DNA of 64,000 nucleotides from Bacteroidota bacterium (GTDB lineage Bacteria; Bacteroidota; Bacteroidia; B-17B0; Aurantibacillaceae): assembly GCA_016185125.1 (NCBI GenBank), contig JACPOC010000058.1, positions 1 through 64,000 on the forward strand, written 5' to 3'. A model generated the notes under the pieces. The model worked only from the letters and a program-made list of their open reading frames with translations. It did not search any database and was not told the DNA's origin. Both the position numbers and the translations under genes were made by a program. Positions 19,865 through 30,600 of this stretch are shown in pieces; within the stretch, counting starts at the first letter, position 1, and each line of letters begins with the position of its first letter.

Positions 19865-20018
19865 GATTGTTTTATTTTGTGTTTTTAGTTTTAAATTAAG
19901 GAATGCCAAACTTAATAAAATACTTTTGAAGAAAAAATCTCTTTAAGCAGTATTTTTCGGGTATGCTGCATCCGGATACAAATATTGCGAAGTTTTTATA
20001 AATTTTAAGACCCAACTT

Positions 20019-20050
20019 TATAACTGGTAGGATTTTTTATATAACTGGTA
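20019..20050. promoter_or_regulatory. Tandem operator-like direct repeat TATAACTGGTA x2, 21-bp period
   Basis: Exact copies at 20019-20029 and 20040-20050 in the divergent intergenic region. Confidence 0.45.
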
Positions 20051-20140
20051 TAAAATAGCCATATTTACCCTTAATAAAACCCCGAAGATGTAAAACATTG
20101 TGCCACATGGCATTGAGGAAAAAATACCCCTCAAAAAATC

Positions 20141-20172
20141 TTGACATTCCTTAATTTTTAATAGTATCTTTG
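20141..20172 (+). promoter_or_regulatory. Bacteroidota-type promoter (TTG, 21-nt spacer, TATCTTTG)
   Basis: TTG at 20141-20143 and TATCTTTG at 20165-20172, 25 nt before the ATG at 20197. Confidence 0.65.
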
Positions 20173-20196
20173 TATCTAAATTTATAAATTAAAATT

Positions 20197-21231
20197 ATGA
20201 TTAAACAATTACTTTCAATTTTAGCAGTTGCTTCGGTGATAACTGTTAGTGCTCAAACAAACGGTAGAAAAGTGAACACTACCATCAACATGGGTATTGC
20301 TCCCGAAATGGCAAAATCTATCACGTACAAAGCTACAGCAATTTTTTGCGACACGATTTCAACTGTTCAAAACGGTTCTGTTTCTTTAGCTACCGCATCT
20401 TCTGATACTGTAACTGGTTGTAATCCAAATGCAGGTTATGTGTATGGTACAAATTGTTATGGTGATTTGGAGAAAGCGAATTTTTTCCCTATTGCTACTT
20501 ATAGTGCCATTAACTCTCCTTCAATTACCGGAGTTACGGTTGGTTTTTATAAGAACGCTACTCGCGGAACGGGCGGAGCTCCATCCAGCACTGTTGCTTT
20601 AAAAATTTATAACGGCACTTTGGCTACAGGTCCTACCGGTGCAGTAGTTGCTTCAACCGTTGCTACCATGCAACAAATTCTTTCGGCGATAGTAGGTACA
20701 AATACTATCATTTATTATACATTTGACTTTACTACCCCTGTTGCTGCTCCTGCGGCTAATGGTTTCTTTGCGTCGTTTACTTTGCCGCAAGGTAACGGTG
20801 ACACTGCTGTGGTGTATAATTCTCCAAACTCTACCATTGATTATGGATATGAAAAATGGAGTGATAATTCATGGAATAAAATTAGTGCTGCGTGGGGTCC
20901 AACCACAAAAGCTAATTTAATTATTTATCCGAAGGTTTGTGGAACTTCTGCGGTAGGAATTTCAACTAACAGCGGTTTAAGCAAAAACATCAGCATTGTA
21001 CCTAATCCTTCAACAGGTTTATTTAAAATGGTAGTTAGCTTAAGTACATCTGAAAACTTAAACGTTACTGTTACAAATGCTTTAGGCCAACAGGTATTAT
21101 CTAATAAATACAATGGTATCTCTAACGAATCTATTGCTTTAGATTTAACAAGTCACGCTAGCGGTGTGTATTTTGTTACTGTTTCTAACGGAACTGATAA
21201 AATGGTTCAGCGTTTGATCTTAAACAAATAA
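20197..21231 (+). CDS. Secreted protein with T9SS type A sorting domain (paralog 1)
   Basis: Signal peptide; C-terminal VPNPSTGLFKMVV...GVYFVTVSNGTDKMVQRLILNK. Confidence 0.9.
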   Translation: MIKQLLSILAVASVITVSAQTNGRKVNTTINMGIAPEMAKSITYKATAIFCDTISTVQNGSVSLATASSDTVTGCNPNAGYVYGTNCYGDLEKANFFPIATYSAINSPSITGVTVGFYKNATRGTGGAPSSTVALKIYNGTLATGPTGAVVASTVATMQQILSAIVGTNTIIYYTFDFTTPVAAPAANGFFASFTLPQGNGDTAVVYNSPNSTIDYGYEKWSDNSWNKISAAWGPTTKANLIIYPKVCGTSAVGISTNSGLSKNISIVPNPSTGLFKMVVSLSTSENLNVTVTNALGQQVLSNKYNGISNESIALDLTSHASGVYFVTVSNGTDKMVQRLILNK

Positions 21232-21252
21232 TAATTCTTTTATTATCATAAT

Positions 21253-21284
21253 AAAAAACCCGGCTATTACTGCCGGGTTTTTTT
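21253..21284 (+). terminator. Intrinsic terminator
   Basis: AAAAAACCCGGC-TATTACT-GCCGGGTTTTTTT. Confidence 0.9.
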
Positions 21285-21368
21285 ATGAATTTTAGCATAA
21301 AGCCATTAAAATATTAAAATAACTGAGTTTTTTTAATATATTTGTGAAATAAACTAAAAATTTAAAAA

Positions 21369-22409
21369 ATGATTAAACAATTACTTACAATGGTTGCAAT
21401 CGGTGGATTTGCAATAATGAATGCTCAAAGCGGAAAAACAACTAAGCCTCTTACTATGGCCTCTTTTCCAGTTAACATGAGCAATGAAAAAATTTCTGCA
21501 GCTCCAGGTTGCCAAACGGTATCCGTTATTAACCCTACTACAAGTGTTTCTCTTTACACTATTCCCTCCAACACCGCCGCAGGTTGCTCGCCCAACGCGG
21601 GTTATGTATTTGGCAACAACTGTTACGGATACTTGGAACAAGCAACTTTTTTTCCTGCAAGCACTTATTCATCAATAACCGGCCCTTCTATTACTGCAGT
21701 TTCAGTTGGTTTTTACCGCAACCCTACAACCTTTAGAGGGACTAAAGGCACAACCGGAACGGTGGGAATGAGCATTTACGCCGGTACTTCGCCTACTGTT
21801 ATGCCGGGAGCATCTATAACTACAACCAATGCAACTTTAGCAAATGTTGTTGCAGCTCAAACAGGAACACTTAGTTTATTTATTTACACTTTTACAATGA
21901 GCCCCACAACAATACCTGCTACCGGCTTCTACGCTTCATTAGTTTTGCCAACAACTTCTGCTGCAGGTGATACTGCCGTAATCTATACCCAAACTGCAAG
22001 TAGCTCTCCTGTTAGCCCGGTAAATGGGGCTTGGGGTAATGATGGTACGGGTTGGTTTGCCGTTAGTGCTGATTGGGGTATTAATGTTAACCACGTGATG
22101 ACTCCGGTTGTTTGTGGCTCAAACATTATTACAGGTTTATCTACTAATACAGGATTAAGCAAAAAAATTACGCTTTCTCCAAATCCAACTTCAGGTGTAT
22201 TTAATGTAGGCTTCAACTTTAATACAAAGGAAAACGTGACGATAAATGTAACGAATGCTTTAGGTCAGATAATTAAAACTACAACCCGCGATATGGTTTC
22301 AAATGAGAATGTACAATTGGACCTTTCAGCTTATGCTAATGGTGTGTATTTTGTTACTGTTTCTAACGGAACTGATAAAATGGTTCAGCGTTTGATCTTA
22401 AACAAATAA
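21369..22409 (+). CDS. Secreted protein with T9SS type A sorting domain (paralog 2)
   Basis: Tandem paralog of 20197..21231; identical final residues GVYFVTVSNGTDKMVQRLILNK. Confidence 0.9.
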   Translation: MIKQLLTMVAIGGFAIMNAQSGKTTKPLTMASFPVNMSNEKISAAPGCQTVSVINPTTSVSLYTIPSNTAAGCSPNAGYVFGNNCYGYLEQATFFPASTYSSITGPSITAVSVGFYRNPTTFRGTKGTTGTVGMSIYAGTSPTVMPGASITTTNATLANVVAAQTGTLSLFIYTFTMSPTTIPATGFYASLVLPTTSAAGDTAVIYTQTASSSPVSPVNGAWGNDGTGWFAVSADWGINVNHVMTPVVCGSNIITGLSTNTGLSKKITLSPNPTSGVFNVGFNFNTKENVTINVTNALGQIIKTTTRDMVSNENVQLDLSAYANGVYFVTVSNGTDKMVQRLILNK

Positions 22410-22430
22410 TAATTCTTTTATTATCATAAT

Positions 22431-22462
22431 AAAAAACCCGGCTATTACTGCCGGGTTTTTTT
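22431..22462 (+). terminator. Intrinsic terminator (exact copy of 21253..21284)
   Basis: AAAAAACCCGGC-TATTACT-GCCGGGTTTTTTT. Confidence 0.9.
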
Positions 22463-22514
22463 ATGATTAACATTTAATAATAGTTTTTTAATTTGAATAT
22501 TTTGTGAAAAAAGG

Positions 22515-23780
22515 TTAATGCAAGGTTTTTAAAATACACTTTCTAAGTTGATTAAGTGCCGCGTTTGCCGTCATTACAATGTTCCTTTGCCTGTTTTCGC
22601 CAAATAAAAATTGAGCAGAATATACTTTTTCTTTTTTGGCAACCGCTATCCAAACCAAGCCTACCGGTTTTTCGGCTGTTGCGCCTCCGGGGCCGGCAAT
22701 TCCTGAAACGGCAATAGCATAATCTGAATCGAATATTTTTAATACGTTTTGTGCCAACTGTTCAACACACTCTTTGCTTACCGACCCTACAGTTGTAAAT
22801 AAATTTTCATCCACCTTTAAAAGCTCGTGTTTTGCCTTGTTGGTATAGGGTACAATGCAGCCTTTAAAAATTTCAGATGCGCCGGGGATGGCTGTAAAGA
22901 GAGAAGAAATGTAACCTCCTGTACAGCTTTCGGCAAGCGCAATGGTTTTATTGTTTTTACGAAGAAGTTCACTAACGGTTTGCTCTAGTGTAACGGTTTC
23001 TTCTCCGTAATTCTCAAACCCATAAACATATTTTTCAATAAGCGGAATAAGCGTTTGAATTTCTTCTTCCACAGCTTTTTTTATTTTTTGTTCATCAGTA
23101 CCATAAATGGAAAGTCTGAGACGAACAATGCCGGGTTGCGGCAAATAAGCCAGTTTAATATTTTTTGAAGCAAGATTATCTTCCCATTTCTCAATTATTT
23201 CTGATAAGGTGCTTTCGCCAATTCCTTGAGTTAATACCGTTTTGTGATAAATATGAGGCAGGGTATTTTCAGATTTAATTTTTGGTAAAATAAAGTCAGT
23301 TACCATGGCTTTCATTTCATACGGTACTCCGGGCATGCTAATAAAAATTGTTTTATCTTTTTTCATCCACATTCCCGGGGCGGTTCCGTTTAAATTTCTT
23401 ATAACGGTGCATCCTTCAGGCACTAAGGCTTGCTTTTTATTAATTTCACTTATTTCTCTGTTTCGTTTTGTAAAAAACCGGGTTACATCGTTCAAAACTT
23501 CAGCATTTATTATTAATGGTGATTTAAAATAATCGGCGAATATTTTTTTAGTTATATCGTCTTTGGTAGGGCCCAAGCCTCCGGTAATTAAAACCAAGTC
23601 GGCACGTTTTTGTGCGTTTTCAAAAGCAGTTATAATAGCCTCTTTATCATCGGCCACACTGGCCATGTGAATTACACGAATGCCCGCCATATTTAGTTGC
23701 CGGGCAATCCAAACGCTGTTGGTGTTAGTAATTTGCCCTATCAGTATTTCGTCTCCGATGGTTAAAATTTCTGCTTTCAT
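22515..23780 (-). CDS. cinA: CinA family protein (nicotinamide-nucleotide amidase type)
   Basis: MKAEILTIGDEILIGQITNTNSVWIARQLN; LITGGLGPTKDD; ALAESCTGGYISSLFTAIPGAS; GIAGPGGATAEKPVGLVWIA. Confidence 0.96.
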   Translation of the reverse strand: MKAEILTIGDEILIGQITNTNSVWIARQLNMAGIRVIHMASVADDKEAIITAFENAQKRADLVLITGGLGPTKDDITKKIFADYFKSPLIINAEVLNDVTRFFTKRNREISEINKKQALVPEGCTVIRNLNGTAPGMWMKKDKTIFISMPGVPYEMKAMVTDFILPKIKSENTLPHIYHKTVLTQGIGESTLSEIIEKWEDNLASKNIKLAYLPQPGIVRLRLSIYGTDEQKIKKAVEEEIQTLIPLIEKYVYGFENYGEETVTLEQTVSELLRKNNKTIALAESCTGGYISSLFTAIPGASEIFKGCIVPYTNKAKHELLKVDENLFTTVGSVSKECVEQLAQNVLKIFDSDYAIAVSGIAGPGGATAEKPVGLVWIAVAKKEKVYSAQFLFGENRQRNIVMTANAALNQLRKCILKTLH

Positions 23781-23895
23781 ATAAAATTAATATTGTTTGT
23801 CATTTATTGTTTTGGCTATTTATAAATAACAATTTATTGTCAGAGAAATTCAGCATTATGCCTTATCTTTGAATCTCAAATTTATCAAATTTATT

Positions 23896-24657
23896 ATGAA
23901 ACCGATTTTCTTATTCTCATTTATTTTAATTTCCACGTTCTCTTTTTCTCAAACATTTAAAGAAAAAATGCAGCGGAAAAAGGATAGTTTGGAAAAGGTG
24001 ATGAAGGATAAAGCTACAAGTGTTATCAATGGCACAACCAGCCCTTCTCTTACCAACGAGGAGGTTATAAAGGCATTAAAAGAGGCTTTGTCAATCGGCA
24101 CAAATAATTCCGCGGGTATTGCTTCTAAAGCCGATGGCTATTTAAAAAATCCGCGTCTTTTTATTCCCTGGCCTGCGGAAGCTCAGGAAATGAAAATAAA
24201 ATTATTAAAAATGGGTTTTAAGAAAAAGATTGAAGATTTTGAAACCAGTTTAAACAGGGCCGCGGAAGAAGCCGCAAAAAGTTCCGCTTCTGTTTTTATT
24301 GATGCCATCACCAATATGAGCGTTCAGGATGGATTTGCCATTTTAAAAAGCAATGATACTGCGGCTACTAATTATTTAAGAAAAACAACCTACACGCCTT
24401 TAGAGGGTAAATTTATGCCAACAGTTAAAGAAGCTATCAATAAAGTTAAAGTTACGAGTTACTGGAATCCTTTAGTGACGGCTTATAACAAAATGCCGGG
24501 AGTTAAAAAGCAAAATCCCGATCTGGATAAATATGTTACCAATAAGGCAATTAACGGATTGATGCTGTTAATCTCTGATGAAGAAATTAAGATCAGAAAA
24601 GATCCTGTGGCACGGGTTACAGATCTATTGAAAAAAGTGTTTGGCGCAGCAAAATAA
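23896..24657 (+). CDS. DUF4197 family exported protein
   Basis: LTNEEVIKALKEALSIGTNNSAGIASKADGYLKNPRLFIPWPAEAQEMKIKL. Confidence 0.83.
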   Translation: MKPIFLFSFILISTFSFSQTFKEKMQRKKDSLEKVMKDKATSVINGTTSPSLTNEEVIKALKEALSIGTNNSAGIASKADGYLKNPRLFIPWPAEAQEMKIKLLKMGFKKKIEDFETSLNRAAEEAAKSSASVFIDAITNMSVQDGFAILKSNDTAATNYLRKTTYTPLEGKFMPTVKEAINKVKVTSYWNPLVTAYNKMPGVKKQNPDLDKYVTNKAINGLMLLISDEEIKIRKDPVARVTDLLKKVFGAAK

Positions 24658-24661
24658 TAAT

Positions 24662-25471
24662 TTAAAAATTTATATACGGAAGAAGTTTTGAATACAAAAT
24701 CTCATCGTTTAAAAGGCTTTTTAATACCTCAGCGGTTAATGGCTCTTTTCGTTTTGCGTTAAAGATAAGTTTAGTTAACTCGAAACTTAAATAAGGATGT
24801 TTATTTATGGTTTTAAAATCGTCGGTATTAATGTTAAGCTTTTTAATAAGTGATGCATTAACCGTTATCTGCGATATGATGTGATCGTACATTTCTTCCG
24901 TGAAACCATAAACCTCTTTCAGTTGGTCGGCTCTTACAAATCCTCCTAATAAAATTTTATATTTTAAAATGCGTTTTGCAAAGGAAGGGCCTATTCCGTT
25001 TATTTCTAAAAGCGTTAAACTATCGGCACTGTTTAATTCAATTATTTTAGCGGCTTTTATTATGGGCTTTTTCTCGACTACGGCATCTTTGGAAGCTACA
25101 TTTTCTATTGTAATATAAGGCTTTAGGGTTTGATAAAAATCTTCGTTTATGCCGTAAACTTTTTTCAGGTCTTCTTGCTCTTTAAAAACAAAACCTTTTG
25201 CTCTGAATTTTAATAGAATAGCCGCCCGTTTTTCACCGAAGCCAAGGTCTTTTAATTGAGAAAAAGTTACCGTATTTGGATCAAAGCTAAAAAGTGGTTT
25301 TGTCGGATCGGCTCCCATCACTTTGCGCGCGTATCCTGAATTTTGTTCCGCGCTATCCAGTTTTCTTTCTTTTAAAGGCAAATTTTCAATCACAATGTTA
25401 TCCTTTGTAATAAAACGCGGATATATTAAGCGTACGGCAAGAAGTAAGAGGCATATCACGCACAGCACCAA
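24662..25471 (-). CDS. Helix-hairpin-helix (ComEA-like) protein; true start probably upstream (to about 25540)
   Basis: Repeated HhH motifs (LLEINGIGPSFAKRILKYKILLGGFVRADQLKEVYGF); reading frame continues upstream as IKRIIKNVLNNYFGFNKQQRNGLLVLCVICLLLL. Confidence 0.85.
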   Translation of the reverse strand: MVLCVICLLLLAVRLIYPRFITKDNIVIENLPLKERKLDSAEQNSGYARKVMGADPTKPLFSFDPNTVTFSQLKDLGFGEKRAAILLKFRAKGFVFKEQEDLKKVYGINEDFYQTLKPYITIENVASKDAVVEKKPIIKAAKIIELNSADSLTLLEINGIGPSFAKRILKYKILLGGFVRADQLKEVYGFTEEMYDHIISQITVNASLIKKLNINTDDFKTINKHPYLSFELTKLIFNAKRKEPLTAEVLKSLLNDEILYSKLLPYINF

Positions 25472-25523
25472 TAAGCCATTGCGCTGCTGTTTATTAAAGC
25501 CAAAATAATTATTTAAAACATTT

Positions 25524-26948
25524 TTAATTATTCTTTTTATTTAAGTGTGTAAAAATAAAATAAACCGGTATTCCAATAAACATAATCAATAAGCCCCAAG
25601 CGGTGTTTTGTGGTTTAAAAATTAACAGATCGATGCAGATGGCCAGTGTAATTATAATATACAACGCAGGTATAACAGGGTATCCGAAGGCTTTATAAGG
25701 CCTTTCAGCCAAAGGTTCTTTTTTTCTGAAATAGAAAAGAGTGGAAATGGTGATGATGTAAAATATCAGCGAGGCAAAAGTGCAATAGTCAAGCAGCGAA
25801 CCGTAAGATCCGCTCAAACACAGTATGGAAGCCCAAGCCGCCTGTATCCATAATGCTTTGGATGGCACATTGTATTTATTCAGATAAGCTGCTGTTTTAA
25901 AAAATAAATTTTGAGAAGCCATGGTGTGAAATAACCTGGCGCCGGAAAGAATTAAGCCATTATTGCAACCAAAAGTGGAAACAATTATAAGCAATGCCAT
26001 TAAATAAGAAGCCACGTTGCCAAAAACCGCGCTCATGGCCGCTGTTCCTACCCGGTCGTTTTGTGCAAAAGCTACTCCTCGCGAAACAACATCCGAACCG
26101 TTAGGATCGCCTAAAGCCGGGAGTAACATAAAATAAGCTACGTTGGCTAAAATATATAATATGGTAACCAATAATACCCCTATTAATAAGCCTAAGGGAA
26201 TATTTTTTTTAGGTTCTTTTATTTCTCCCGCTATAAATGTAACGTTGTTCCAGGCATCACTGCTAAAAAGGGAGCCTATTAAAGCCACTCCAATGGCACT
26301 AATGAGCATGCTTGAATTAAATCCGCCACCTTCAGATCCTACCGGAGAAAAGGGCAGGGCAATGTTGGCACTCCAGTAATCTAATTGCGAGCCTGCCACA
26401 AAGCCAATTACAATTACCGCGAACAGCGCTATTATTTTTGCACTTGTAAATACACGTTGAATAATTTTGCCGTTGTTAATCCCCCTTGAATTTAAAAAAG
26501 TTAAAAATAAAATAGAACCTACACCTAATAATTGAGTAGTGCTGATGTGAAAAGATCCTATCGTCATCACTATGTTTTTTTCATCAAAAAAGGGAATCAA
26601 AGCGCCTACAAATCTCGCAAAGGCCACCGCCACCGCGGCAATAACCCCTGTTTGAATCACCGTAAAAACAGTCCACCCATACACAAAGGCAGTTAATTTG
26701 CCATAGGCTCTTTGAAGATATATAAACTGGCCACCTGCGTTGGGCATCATGCCCGCAAGTTCGCCGTAACTCAGTGCCGCAAACAAGGTAATGAGCCCGC
26801 TTAAAATCCAGCAAAACAGCACCCAGAAGGGCGAGCCTAAAACACGCATCATATCCGCGCTTACAATAAAAATTCCTGAGCCTATCATGCTGCCGGAAAC
26901 CAGCATTACGGTATCAAACAGATTTAAAGTTCTTTTTGGTTCGCTCAT
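25524..26948 (-). CDS. APC family amino acid permease
   Basis: LFDTVMLVSGSMIGSGIFIV; about 12 TM segments. Confidence 0.93.
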   Translation of the reverse strand: MSEPKRTLNLFDTVMLVSGSMIGSGIFIVSADMMRVLGSPFWVLFCWILSGLITLFAALSYGELAGMMPNAGGQFIYLQRAYGKLTAFVYGWTVFTVIQTGVIAAVAVAFARFVGALIPFFDEKNIVMTIGSFHISTTQLLGVGSILFLTFLNSRGINNGKIIQRVFTSAKIIALFAVIVIGFVAGSQLDYWSANIALPFSPVGSEGGGFNSSMLISAIGVALIGSLFSSDAWNNVTFIAGEIKEPKKNIPLGLLIGVLLVTILYILANVAYFMLLPALGDPNGSDVVSRGVAFAQNDRVGTAAMSAVFGNVASYLMALLIIVSTFGCNNGLILSGARLFHTMASQNLFFKTAAYLNKYNVPSKALWIQAAWASILCLSGSYGSLLDYCTFASLIFYIITISTLFYFRKKEPLAERPYKAFGYPVIPALYIIITLAICIDLLIFKPQNTAWGLLIMFIGIPVYFIFTHLNKKNN

Positions 26949-26983
26949 AAATTAATTTCTACAGAGCTTAAAGATAATTAAAT

Positions 26984-27559
26984 TTGTACAACACAATAAA
27001 GATGAAAGTAATTGGAGATCGCATAAGTATATTAAACACGCCTGAACTATTAAGCATTGTTATTTTGCCTTTTAGGGATGAAAAAAAATTACGGCTTCTG
27101 CTTTTTTGGCTACTGGCATGGACGGCCTGCGGTGTAATTGTAATTGCAAACTATTTTAAGTTGCAAGACCAAAGCAGTAAATTATTTGTAATTATTTATT
27201 TATCCTTTTGGATCTATTATGAAATAAAAATAACCCGGGCCTTTCTTTGGAAAAAATTCGGCAAAGAAAAGATATGGATAAAAGACGGCGTTTTAAATTA
27301 TCAGCAGGAAATAAAAGGAAAAGGTAAGCTAAAAAAATATGAAATTTTGTTGATCAACGACCTTAAAATTATTGAAATCAAACAGAATAATTTTTCGGAT
27401 TTCATCAACCAAAGTTTTTGGATAAAAGGAGGGGAAAGATTGGAAGTCTCTTATAAAAATTCATTGGTGCGTTTTGGCATGCAGTTAAGCGATAAGGAAG
27501 CTCAGTTGGTCGTAAAGCCTCTCTCAGAGTGCATTTTAAGAGAATTAGACAAGCGGTAA
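26984..27559 (+). CDS. Hypothetical membrane-anchored protein
   Basis: Two TM-like segments near the N-terminus; no recognised domain. Confidence 0.6.
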   Translation: MYNTIKMKVIGDRISILNTPELLSIVILPFRDEKKLRLLLFWLLAWTACGVIVIANYFKLQDQSSKLFVIIYLSFWIYYEIKITRAFLWKKFGKEKIWIKDGVLNYQQEIKGKGKLKKYEILLINDLKIIEIKQNNFSDFINQSFWIKGGERLEVSYKNSLVRFGMQLSDKEAQLVVKPLSECILRELDKR

Positions 27560-27657
27560 TTTTTATGGGATGAATGGTTTTCTACATTATAATAAAGGTT
27601 GTAAATTGCATAAACGAAAAAACAAAATTAATAATAACTAAATCTAATAGAAAGAGC

Positions 27658-30600
27658 ATGAAAAATTTTTTATGTACGGGAATGATTGCTTTAGGGATGT
27701 TTGCCAATGCGCAAGTTAGCCCTTCGCAAAGATGCGGTTCGGGTACACTGCCCCAACAATTTGAAACCTGGGTGCAAAGCGTAACCCCGGCACCGGGCAA
27801 AGGTGGGCAAAACTCTACCATGTCGGTTTATAACATACCGGTTATTGTTCACGTTATTCATAATAACGCACCTGTTAACTCTATATCCGCAACAACAGGC
27901 GATAATTTAAATGCGGCTCAAATTCAAGATCAAATAAACATTTTAAATAGAGATTTTAATGGCGTCAATCCTGATACCGCAAATATTCCCGCGGTATTTA
28001 AGCCTTTATTGGGCAAATTTCAATTTAATTTTTGCTTGGCGGTTGTAAACCCCACCGGTGGTATAATGCCTGAGCCGGGTATTGATAGAATTGACAGAAA
28101 TACAAAAGGTTGGACAGCTCCTCCTTATGCTACCACTTATGTAACAAGTACCATAAAGCCCGCAAGTATTTGGGATGTAAACAGGTATTTTAATATGTGG
28201 GTTTGCCCAATGAGCGGCGGCGTTTTAGGTTTTGCTACCTTTCCTGCTCCCGGAACATCAGGCCTTTTAGGGTTAAATGCTCCTTATGGAACAGCAACTA
28301 CTGATGGCGTAGTAATGCTTGGTAATGCTATTGGAAGTATTGGAACCGCGGTTACTAACGCTCCTTACCATAAAGGCAGAACCACTACTCATGAGGTGGG
28401 ACATTGGTTAGGCTTACGCCACATTTGGGGCGATGCAGCTTGCGGTAACGACTATTGTAACGATACCCCTACGCAAAATACCAGTAATTTTGGTTGCCCT
28501 ACTTTTCCCTTAGTTACTTGTGGAAACGGACCGAATGGTGACATGTTCATGAATTATATGGATTATACCGACGACCTTTGTATGTTTATGTTTTCAAAGG
28601 ATCAAAAATACCGCGCTCAGGTAATTATGACTAACTCTCCACTTCGTCTTGCTTTATTATCTTCAACCGTGTGTAATTTACCAACCGTAGGTAACGATAT
28701 TGGAATTACTTTTGTAAGCAGTCCTACCTACTCACAGGTTATTAATTGTAACAATTTTATTAACCCTGTTATTCGTGTAAACAATTATGGATCTACCACC
28801 ATTAACAGTGCTACTTTTAATTATCAGGTAGATGGGGGAGTTTCAAGTGTATATAACTGGACCGGAAGCATTGCTCCTACTGGTTCTGTGAATATTTCAA
28901 TGCCCATGGTTTCTAACCTTACCAACGGGGCGCATGTATATAGTGTAAGTGTTTCCGCACCAAACGGCGGAACAGATGCGAATTCAAACAATAATTCTAA
29001 TACACAGAATTTTACTATTTCTAATTCATTTACGCTTAATGCAGCTGCCAGTCAGACAACGATTTGCCCAAGCTCTTCAACAACTCTAACAGCAACGGGC
29101 GGCGCATCAGGTTATACATGGACGCCGGGCGGATCCACCGGAACCTCTGTAGTAGTGTCTCCATTAGTAAGCACAGTTTATACCCTAACCGGAGGCACAG
29201 GAACTTGTACTAATACTAAAACGCTTTCAATAGTTGTAGGTGCTTCTTTGGCAGTTTCTGCTACTAATGCAACTATTTGTGCAGGAAACCCCGCAACTTT
29301 AACAGCCTCAGGTGCAACTACTTATACATGGAATACGGGTGCAACAGGAGCTAATTTAGTAGTTTCCCCCGCGGCCACTACTGTATATACAGTTAGCGGA
29401 AGCACAGGAGCATGTGGTGGTTCTAATACAGCTACTGTAACTGTTAATTCAACCCCTATAGTTTCGGTTAACAGCTCAACTATTTGTTCAGGAAGCACTG
29501 CCACTCTTACCGCTACAGGCGCTACTACTTATTCCTGGAATACAGGAGCAACTACAAGTGCCATTAATGTGAGTCCGCTTTCTAACACGGTTTATACAGT
29601 AACCGGGGCAAACGGTGCTTGTACCAACGTTAAAACAACAACAGTAATTGTTAATGCCAGCCCAATAGTTGCCGTTAACTCCTCAACCATTTGTTCAGGA
29701 AATTCGGCCAACCTTACAGCAAGCGGAGCAACATCCTTTTTGTGGAATACCGGAGCCACTTCGGCTAGTATCTCTGTTAGCCCTGCTGCTACCACCGTTT
29801 ATACAATTACAGGCACAACCGGCGGATGCTCAAACATCAAGACATCTACTGTAACTGTTAATGCTAATCCTATCGTAACGGTTAATTCTCCAACTATTTG
29901 CGCGGGAAACACTGCCGCATTAAGTGCCACAGGAGCAACTTCTTATTTATGGAATACAGGCGCCACAACTAGTGCTATTAATGTTAGTCCGGCATCTACA
30001 ACGGTCTACACTGTAACCGGAACTTCAGGTTCTTGTACCAATGTTAAAACTACAACGGTTGTAGTTAACACTATTCCAACGGTAAATGTTAACTCTTCCA
30101 CTATTTGTTCAAGTAACACCGCTAACTTAACAGCTACAGGCGCTACTTCTTACTTATGGAATACAGGTGCTACAACCTCCGGAATATCTGTAAGTCCTTC
30201 ATCAACAACTATTTACACAGTAACAGGCACTTCAAATGGATGCTCTAATGTAAAAACATCTACTGTAACGGTTAATGCAACTCCAACAGTTAACGTTAAC
30301 TCGTACACGGTTTGTCCTGGTGGAAGCGCTACTTTAACAGCAAACGGAGCAAATACTTACAGTTGGAACACAGGTTCTACTGCTAACCCCTTGGTAGTTT
30401 CTCCGGCATCTACAACAATTTATACTGCCACCGGAACTTCTTCCGGATGTTCATCAAGCATAAGTGCTACGGTAACTATTGGAACATCTTTATCCATTAT
30501 TACTTCACCTGCATCGCAAACAATATGCAGCGGAAGTTCAGCTACCCTTACAGCAAGCGGTGCAACCACTTATACATGGAGTACAGGTGCGGTTGCCAGT

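Noticed and set aside
27582-27821. Minus-strand 79-aa ORF over the start of the M43 protease
   Set aside because: Antisense to a strong signal-peptide-encoding start.
29248-30490. Regularly spaced repeats suggestive of a CRISPR array or satellite
   Set aside because: Period of 207 bp is in frame, units diverge and encode 69-aa Ig-like modules; not CRISPR-like.
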